The position numbers were made by a program, and so were the translations under genes. 53,418 nt of DNA, taken from positions 1-53,418 of the IMG/VR virus record IMGVR_UViG_3300008108_000083. One strand, 5' to 3'. Origin of the DNA: a virus. Below the pieces are notes generated by a model that was not told where the DNA came from, made no database searches, and worked only from the letters and a program-made list of their open reading frames with translations. Positions 49,068-53,418 of the stretch are shown piece after piece. How positions within the stretch are numbered: the stretch's first letter is position 1; each line of letters opens with the position of its first letter.

Positions 49068-49403
49068 ATGACCACTTGGCGCTGCTTAATCAAAACACCT
49101 TCAGGACAGTTGCGATGGACTGAAGTAGAAGCAATTAATCATCAGGATGCTCTTGCTCTTGCTCAGCAACTTAATCCTGGAGATGTAATTAATTGTTTCC
49201 CTAAAGGTTCTCGTTATGAAGGAGATATGTATGCTAAATCTTCTTCTAATACTGGTCTAGTACGCGATGGAGATGGTGATGCCATCATGGGATTTCTTGC
49301 CTTTTGTGTGGTATTATTTGTCATCTACATCGCTATCACTGCTTGGCCTATTCTTCTAGCATGTGGTGCAATTTATCTCGCATTTAGACTTCTCACAGTA
49401 TGA
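49068..49403 (+). CDS. Hypothetical membrane protein, 111 aa
   Basis: A soluble N-terminal part (TWRCLIKTPSGQLRWTEVEA; domain like small alpha/beta proteins) is followed by two C-terminal hydrophobic segments (IMGFLAFCVVLFVIYIAITAW and ILLACGAIYLAFRLL). AAGGAA precedes the start. Coupled to the Dam gene by ATGA. Confidence 0.78.
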   Translation: MTTWRCLIKTPSGQLRWTEVEAINHQDALALAQQLNPGDVINCFPKGSRYEGDMYAKSSSNTGLVRDGDGDAIMGFLAFCVVLFVIYIAITAWPILLACGAIYLAFRLLTV

Positions 49404-50221
49404 AACCAATTATTAAATATCAGGGTGGCAAAAGCAAAGAACTGCCCTTCATTCAAACTATTCTGCCAAAGACTTATTCTAAGATTATTGAACCTTTCTG
49501 TGGTGGTGCTGCAGTTAGTTTTGGTCTAGAAACTATGGCACATCTTAATGATATTAACCGTGATGTCATTAATTTGTATCGTGTTATTGGTAGTCCAGTT
49601 CTATATCCTGATGTACAAGCATGGATCGATCAGTATAAACTGCTAGAACATGATGATCTAGAGAAATTGTATTACAAATCTAGAGAGATCATTAATCAAC
49701 CATGGTCACATACAACTGATCTTGATAGTCGAGCAATTGCTTATATTATTGTAAGGCAACTGTGTTTCTCTGGTATGGAGAGATATAACTCTAAAGGTGA
49801 GTTTAATGTGCCATTTGGGCATTATAAAAAACTCAGTTGCAATCTATCACTACAGCATCATAAGTTTCTGCACAAGTGTGACATTGATCATGGTAGTTTT
49901 GAGAAAGTATTTGATGGATTGACAGAGAATGATTTTGTATTCGTTGATCCACCATATCTAGATCGTTTGGGTTATACTGAGGGAGATGGTGGATTAAATC
50001 TTCACCAGGACCTTCTAGGATGCCTTCAGACAACTTCTGCGAAGTGGATGGTAGTCCATTGCGATAATGAGTTCTACCGTGATGCTTACGCCGATTACAA
50101 CGTGATTACGAAGGACTTCAAATATTCTCAGAACTTTGTTGGTAGAGATAATTCTGGCAACAAGGTAAGTCATCTATACATTACTAATTATGATGTGTCA
50201 CCTCTTGACACCCTGCTTTAA
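49400..50221 (+). CDS. dam: DNA adenine methylase (Dam type)
   Basis: 273 residues. KYQGGKSKELPFI and IEPFCGGAAVSFGL form the SAM site and DFVFVDPPYLDRLGY contains the catalytic DPPY. MethyltransfD12 family, N6-adenine in GATC or a related site. In phages it protects DNA from host restriction or times packaging. No partner restriction gene is seen. Ends with the -35 box of the next promoter. Confidence 0.93.
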   Translation: MKPIIKYQGGKSKELPFIQTILPKTYSKIIEPFCGGAAVSFGLETMAHLNDINRDVINLYRVIGSPVLYPDVQAWIDQYKLLEHDDLEKLYYKSREIINQPWSHTTDLDSRAIAYIIVRQLCFSGMERYNSKGEFNVPFGHYKKLSCNLSLQHHKFLHKCDIDHGSFEKVFDGLTENDFVFVDPPYLDRLGYTEGDGGLNLHQDLLGCLQTTSAKWMVVHCDNEFYRDAYADYNVITKDFKYSQNFVGRDNSGNKVSHLYITNYDVSPLDTLL

Positions 50222-50233
50222 TTATCCTACACT
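50205..50233 (+). promoter_or_regulatory. Sigma70-type promoter after dam
   Basis: TTGACA 50205-50210, 17 bases, TACACT 50228-50233. Drives the small-gene cluster that begins at 50255. Confidence 0.78.
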
Positions 50234-50254
50234 ATCCTTCACCGCTTGAGACCT

Positions 50255-50503
50255 ATGCTTCGTGTAAAAATTGAACTTGAACCATTCGGTATGACGATTG
50301 GTGGTAAACAACTTGCTGAAATTCGTATCTGGAATACTACTGGTAAGGGATTTGCAGCAAAACATAACTACGATTATGAGATCTATGAACCAGAACCTAT
50401 TGCAGGATCTCCTGTTATTAAACGAGGAAGTATTCGTGGATATGATCGTAATCAACCTGTAACAGAACTACTTAAAAAGGTGTTGACTGATGACGAAGTA
50501 TGA
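50255..50503 (+). CDS. Hypothetical protein, 82 aa
   Basis: First gene after the promoter; ATG 50255. A beta-rich protein (LRVKIELEPFG, KQLAEIRIWN, YDYEIYEPEP) ending in a helix. Overlaps the next gene by 14 bases. Unknown. Confidence 0.72.
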   Translation: MLRVKIELEPFGMTIGGKQLAEIRIWNTTGKGFAAKHNYDYEIYEPEPIAGSPVIKRGSIRGYDRNQPVTELLKKVLTDDEV

Positions 50504-50675
50504 TGTACTAATTGATAGTATCTGCACAGAATTATATAATGTGTGGGTAGACGGATGTAACGGTGAGAGTTGGGATGATCAGTTGACAAAATGCACTGCT
50601 CATCGTATTCTGGAGATGGTGGAAGAATATCAATCACAACAATGCAAACTTAGACAATGGAGAGCATCTGACTAA
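50490..50675 (+). CDS. Hypothetical protein, 61 aa
   Basis: Small helical protein (TAHRILEMVEEYQSQQ). Its 3' part holds TTGACA-N17-TATTCT at 50582, a weaker promoter candidate. Overlaps neighbours. Unknown. Confidence 0.65.
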   Translation: MTKYDVLIDSICTELYNVWVDGCNGESWDDQLTKCTAHRILEMVEEYQSQQCKLRQWRASD

Positions 50676-50869
50676 TGGCACTATCTCAACAAGTTGAAGA
50701 CAGTCTGAAAGAAGCACAAGCATCTTTGCGTAATGCACTTGCATTTGCAGCACGAAACGAACGTCCTGTAGTTTGTAATGCAATCTCTGAATCTATCTGT
50801 CGCATTGAACAAATTCAAACGTTTGATGGTCTGATGGATAAGTTTGAAAGTATGAATTATGACAAATAA
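50675..50869 (+). CDS. Hypothetical protein, 64 aa
   Basis: All-helical and rich in Ala and Glu (VEDSLKEAQASLRNALAFAARN). Start shares a base with the previous stop (TAATG). Unknown. Confidence 0.65.
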   Translation: MALSQQVEDSLKEAQASLRNALAFAARNERPVVCNAISESICRIEQIQTFDGLMDKFESMNYDK

Positions 50870-51032
50870 GACCACACCCGAAAATGTGAGAGAAGCACAT
50901 GAGGCACTTTTTCGTGCTACTATGAATCTTCCTGCTGCAGCAAAACACTGTGGCATGACAATCAAAGAAATCAAAATGACCTTCCGTGAGTATCTAAAGT
51001 ATCATGAACCAGACTATTCCGAATCTAACTGA
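50859..51032 (+). CDS. Hypothetical helix-turn-helix-like protein, 57 aa
   Basis: ATG 50859 overlaps the previous gene by 11 bases. MNLPAAAKHCGMTIKEIKMTFREYLKYH looks like a helix-turn-helix, the Ala-x3-Gly pattern being typical of DNA-reading motifs, so this may be a small phage regulator. The function is inference. Confidence 0.6.
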   Translation: MTNKTTPENVREAHEALFRATMNLPAAAKHCGMTIKEIKMTFREYLKYHEPDYSESN

Positions 51033-51180
51033 TCGTCAGTGGCAGACTGTTTATTCTGCTGTACGTCGGTATCAATTTGAGAAAACATTGCTTGATAGTC
51101 AAGATTATTGGGAATGCTCACATATTCTTGACGAGTTGTTCGACCTTGCCTATACTCAGACAAGAGAACAACCTACTTAA
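51004..51180 (+). CDS. Hypothetical protein, 58 aa
   Basis: ATG 51004 overlaps the upstream gene by 29 bases and the next by one. Helical and aromatic (RQWQTVYSAVRRYQFEKT). Unknown. Confidence 0.55.
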   Translation: MNQTIPNLTDRQWQTVYSAVRRYQFEKTLLDSQDYWECSHILDELFDLAYTQTREQPT

Positions 51181-51332
51181 TGAAACACCTAAGAGTTATG
51201 CGAATTTGTGATCTTCTGCAGGATGCTAGAGATCGTATGTTAGAACTCAATCAAACTGAAGATGCACAGTATCTAGAATTACTATATCAAAAATATATCA
51301 AACTATATCACGAATACTTAAAACAACTATGA
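51180..51332 (+). CDS. Hypothetical protein, 50 aa
   Basis: Starts on the last base of the preceding stop (TAATG). Two amphipathic helices (ICDLLQDARDRMLELNQ; YLELLYQKYIKLYHEYLKQ). Overlaps the next gene by ATGA. Unknown. Confidence 0.6.
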   Translation: MKHLRVMRICDLLQDARDRMLELNQTEDAQYLELLYQKYIKLYHEYLKQL

Positions 51333-51652
51333 AAAAACGAATGATCTGGCGCTGGTGGGCAAAAGCACTAGGGCAAAAAGCAAGCAACAAAGATCATGAA
51401 GCAGATAAAGTTGCCATCATCCGTACTTTCATCTTTACTACATATCTTGTCACTAACTGTTTTATTGTGGCAGGCGTGATTAGACATTGGAACGACGAAC
51501 AAACTATTAACATTGAGATTTATGAAAATTCAACTTATTCAGAAGTCCTACACTCAAAAGGACGGTACAGTATGGGAGTGGGAGGAGACGCCAGAATTGA
51601 GGGCGTATATCACACAGCAACAGTTAACAACTCAACAGGAGAGTTTGAATAA
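51329..51652 (+). CDS. Hypothetical membrane protein, 107 aa
   Basis: Basic N-terminus, one transmembrane helix (TFIFTTYLVTNCFIVAGVI, residues ~33-51), then a soluble domain outside (QTINIEIYENSTYSEVL...). The positive-inside rule puts the C-terminal part in the periplasm. Similar in design to superinfection-exclusion proteins, but with no sequence match I can name. Confidence 0.72.
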   Translation: MKKRMIWRWWAKALGQKASNKDHEADKVAIIRTFIFTTYLVTNCFIVAGVIRHWNDEQTINIEIYENSTYSEVLHSKGRYSMGVGGDARIEGVYHTATVNNSTGEFE

Positions 51653-51655
51653 ACA

Positions 51656-52183
51656 ATGAACATCTTTGTTACAGATCCCAATCCTCATGCCTCAGCACGT
51701 TGTCTACCTGACAAACATGTAGTTAAAATGCCTCTAGAAAGTTGTCAAATGCTTTCGATTGTATATTCTAAATGGTATTATGATTGGGGAACTGTACCTA
51801 AACAAGATGGATGTGATTATAGCACTGAGAAAGGTGCATTTCGTAATCATCCCTGTACACAATGGGCAGCAAAGAATATCTATAATACTGCCTGGTTAAT
51901 TGTGCATGGTCTTGCACTTTGCACAGAATACACTCATCGATATGGTAAACAACATGCCTGTAGAAAGTCTTTGTTTGAGGCAAAGAAACTGTTTCATAGA
52001 AAAACAGGAAAAGCAGTAACATGCTATGGTATGGCAGACAATTTTGTACGAGCAATGCCAGATGAGTTTAAACTTGACACAAGCATTGACACTTTTACTG
52101 CTTACAAGATGTACGTTAGCAGCAAACCTTGGGCTGCATCTAATTATCTTCGTATGCCAGAACGAAAACCTGAATGGATTTAA
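51656..52183 (+). CDS. Conserved phage protein with DKHVVKMPLES motif, 175 aa
   Basis: MNIFVTDPNPHASARCLPDKHVVKMPLESCQML is shared by a family found in many large phages. Conserved His, Cys, Glu and a later HPCTQWAAKN and SSKPWAAS suggest an enzyme. It has at times been compared with pyrimidine-dimer glycosylases; I cannot confirm that and give no gene name. Confidence 0.8.
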   Translation: MNIFVTDPNPHASARCLPDKHVVKMPLESCQMLSIVYSKWYYDWGTVPKQDGCDYSTEKGAFRNHPCTQWAAKNIYNTAWLIVHGLALCTEYTHRYGKQHACRKSLFEAKKLFHRKTGKAVTCYGMADNFVRAMPDEFKLDTSIDTFTAYKMYVSSKPWAASNYLRMPERKPEWI

Positions 52184-52188
52184 AAATT

Positions 52189-52257
52189 ATGACAAAAACT
52201 GTTAAAATCTTTGGTAATTACCATACATACACTGTAAAGAAACCATTTAAAAAATGA
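52189..52257 (+). CDS. Possible 22-aa peptide
   Basis: ATG 52189 to TGA 52257, MTKTVKIFGNYHTYTVKKPF plus two Lys. Very basic. Overlaps the next gene by ATGA. No Shine-Dalgarno; may simply be a coupling frame. Confidence 0.4.
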   Translation: MTKTVKIFGNYHTYTVKKPFKK

Positions 52258-52463
52258 AAGATTTAATTGATAATGCTTTCTACTGTGAAGAAACTAAATA
52301 TGGTCTCTGGCATTCATTTGATAAAGATGGGAAACCATTGATCACTGCAATGACAGAAGATCAATGTATCTCTGGTACACGATTTTATCTGAAAGGATTG
52401 CAAGATGGTTGGGATGATACTAATACTATCAAACATGAGGGAATTGTAGGTGGAAAACTCTGA
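52254..52463 (+). CDS. Hypothetical protein, 69 aa
   Basis: Small soluble protein (YGLWHSFDKDGKPLITAMTE, then RFYLKGLQDGW), resembling phage proteins that recur in this cluster type. Overlaps both neighbours. Unknown. Confidence 0.68.
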   Translation: MKDLIDNAFYCEETKYGLWHSFDKDGKPLITAMTEDQCISGTRFYLKGLQDGWDDTNTIKHEGIVGGKL

Positions 52464-52614
52464 TTATCCTTATCATGTATTAGATCCCACTACTCCATGG
52501 TATGAATGGTTAATGTATTGTGAAATATGTCATCAATTAGGAGTTAAAGATCAACCTAGTTTAGGACGATATGCTGCATACAGACGCTATCTTAAGTATA
52601 TGGGGATCATATGA
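52450..52614 (+). CDS. Hypothetical protein, 54 aa
   Basis: GTG 52450 preceded by GAGGG at eight bases. MENSDYPYHVLDPTTPWYEW, then CEICHQLG. Overlaps neighbours by 14 and 4 bases. A Cys-x2-Cys pair is present but isolated. Unknown. Confidence 0.55.
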   Translation: MENSDYPYHVLDPTTPWYEWLMYCEICHQLGVKDQPSLGRYAAYRRYLKYMGII

Positions 52615-52826
52615 ATATTAAAGTAGGAGATACAGTAAAGTTTCTAGGATGTTCTATAGAACAGATACGATGGGGTAATAATGATGACCCTAACGGTTTA
52701 TTATTCATAGGTGATCGATATTATGTTGAGCATGTGTATGTACATTCTCAACATACTAAGATAGAACTTAGAGGGATCAAAGGAAAATTTAATTCAGTAT
52801 GTTTTGAGGTAGTAAATCGTGAGTGA
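52611..52826 (+). CDS. Hypothetical SH3-like small protein, 71 aa
   Basis: MNIKVGDTVKFLG, LFIGDRYYVEHVYVH and TKIELRGIKGKF give the alternating strands of a small SH3/KOW-type barrel. Such phage proteins can bind host machinery, but this is only fold-level inference. Confidence 0.68.
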   Translation: MNIKVGDTVKFLGCSIEQIRWGNNDDPNGLLFIGDRYYVEHVYVHSQHTKIELRGIKGKFNSVCFEVVNRE

Positions 52827-53022
52827 CAGAGCGCAACAGTTAATGACTGAAATATGGAATGAACGTAATACTTGGGCAGATACTGAGAACAAACTTGTTG
52901 CTGCTATCATTCGTAAAACTATGGAACATGTGAGAACCATGACAGCACAGAAGATGAATAACTTGACAGTGCTGGACAAGGGTGATATGATGACGTTATC
53001 CAAAGAGATAGAAAACCTGTGA
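52819..53022 (+). CDS. Hypothetical protein, 67 aa
   Basis: GTG start overlapping the previous gene. Helical (TENKLVAAIIRKTMEHVRTM). Carries in its 3' end a promoter for the next gene. Unknown. Confidence 0.65.
   Translation: MSDRAQQLMTEIWNERNTWADTENKLVAAIIRKTMEHVRTMTAQKMNNLTVLDKGDMMTLSKEIENL
52963..52991 (+). promoter_or_regulatory. Sigma70-type promoter inside a coding end
   Basis: TTGACA 52963-52968, 17 bases, TATGAT 52986-52991. Would serve the gene at 53019. Confidence 0.65.
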
Positions 53023-53306
53023 AACTCCTTGATTACTGTCACTATGAAGATTATGGACATGAATGGTACTTCCAAGTCCTCTCATGTTATCCTAGATTTG
53101 CTCTCGTTGATTTAGTAGTTCAATGGGATCAATATCCTGATCCTAGTTGGATTCCATTTCTAATTGTTGGTATTGGACCCCGTGATGTTGGGTTCTCATT
53201 TAGATGGAAATGGTTTGAAATTCGTTGTGATTTCTTTGATTTTGAACCACGCAATCTAGCATCATATCGTCGTTACAAATCTGGTGATTATAGAACTACA
53301 TCATGA
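53019..53306 (+). CDS. Hypothetical protein, 95 aa
   Basis: Strongly aromatic and compact (YGHEWYFQVLSCYPRFALVDLVVQW; FSFRWKWFEIRCDFFDFEP). No signal peptide. Overlaps the next gene by ATGA. Unknown. Confidence 0.7.
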   Translation: MKLLDYCHYEDYGHEWYFQVLSCYPRFALVDLVVQWDQYPDPSWIPFLIVGIGPRDVGFSFRWKWFEIRCDFFDFEPRNLASYRRYKSGDYRTTS

Positions 53307-53418
53307 ACCCGTCTGATAAGGATAAGTTATACCTGACATTATTTTTACTAATACTCTTCCTACTTGACATGTGCGTGGTAGGCGGGGTATTATTACATGG
53401 TAAAGCAAACTTCCCTGA
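53303..53418 (+). CDS. Small membrane protein, incomplete at the window end
   Basis: ATG 53303. Residues ~9-33 form one transmembrane helix (LYLTLFLLILFLLDMCVVGG). 38 codons are visible and no stop is reached. A promoter lies inside it. Confidence 0.55.
   Translation, partial: MNPSDKDKLYLTLFLLILFLLDMCVVGGVLLHGKANFP
53364..53393 (+). promoter_or_regulatory. Sigma70-type promoter at window end
   Basis: TTGACA 53364-53369, 18 bases, TATTAT 53388-53393. Drives genes beyond the window. Confidence 0.65.

Noticed and set aside
52074-52110. Two TTGACA copies
   Set aside because: Both lie in the coding part of the 51656 gene with no -10 match.
51656-52183. Endonuclease V (denV)
   Set aside because: The N-terminus and catalytic Thr/Arg/Glu pattern of T4 DenV are not visible, so I left it as a conserved unknown.

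Overview
The window is a 53.4 kb piece of a T4-like cyanophage (a marine Synechococcus/Prochlorococcus cyanomyovirus). Three things support this: T4 homologues (RNase H, gp32, gp33, gp59, gp53, gp48, gp4, gp54, gp26, gp27, gp5), photosynthesis and host-metabolism genes typical of cyanophages (psbA, ferredoxin, two high-light-inducible proteins, CP12, speD, ThyX, PhoH), and phage tRNAs. The DNA is AT-rich and genes are packed with ATGA/TAATG overlaps. psbA and gp32 look less AT-rich than the tail genes. No integrase, insertion sequence or CRISPR array is visible.

Layout. (1) 1-7,840: small unknown genes, then hli, ferredoxin, peroxiredoxin and a second hli. A large secreted protein with a beta-barrel-like C-terminus and psbA follow. 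Next come two small genes, tRNA-Ser(GCT), a small outer-membrane-type protein, tRNA-Ser(TGA), tRNA-Pro and glutaredoxin. (2) 7,840-14,760: replication and transcription block with RNase H, thyX, phoH, a PD-(D/E)XK nuclease, gp33, gp59 and gp32. (3) 14,791-30,602: baseplate and tail hub. gp53 and gp48 are on the minus strand. gp4, gp54, gp26, two tape-measure-like paralogues with cell-wall hydrolase modules, gp27-like, a separate tail lysozyme and gp5 are on the plus strand. CP12, tRNA-Val and tRNA-Ile lie between them. (4) 30,600-31,800: tRNA-Leu, speD and tRNA-Thr. (5) 31,812-45,419: large fibre/structural proteins, then nine tandem small fibre-tip-like paralogues with two chaperone-like genes among them. 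(6) 45,434-48,062: an overlapping three-gene cassette of methyltransferase, flavin-dependent (tryptophan-type) halogenase and 2OG-Fe(II) oxygenase. (7) 48,034-53,418: very small overlapping early-type genes, a Dam methylase and strong sigma70-like promoters.

Regulation is unusually readable. Early-type promoters match TTGACA-N17-TAnnnT (eleven strong sites, one with an 18-nt spacer). Late genes follow T4-type (A/T)TAAATA boxes, most of them about 20-50 nt before the start codon. Two early promoters are fused to intrinsic terminators so that the -35 box is the hairpin loop. Each of the five tRNA units has an inverted repeat ending 1-11 nt before the mature tRNA.

The most interesting proposal is that the halogenase/oxygenase/methyltransferase cassette directly after the tandem array of Trp-, Tyr- and His-rich fibre tips modifies those tips or acts with them. 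This is inference from gene order and composition, not shown by the sequence.
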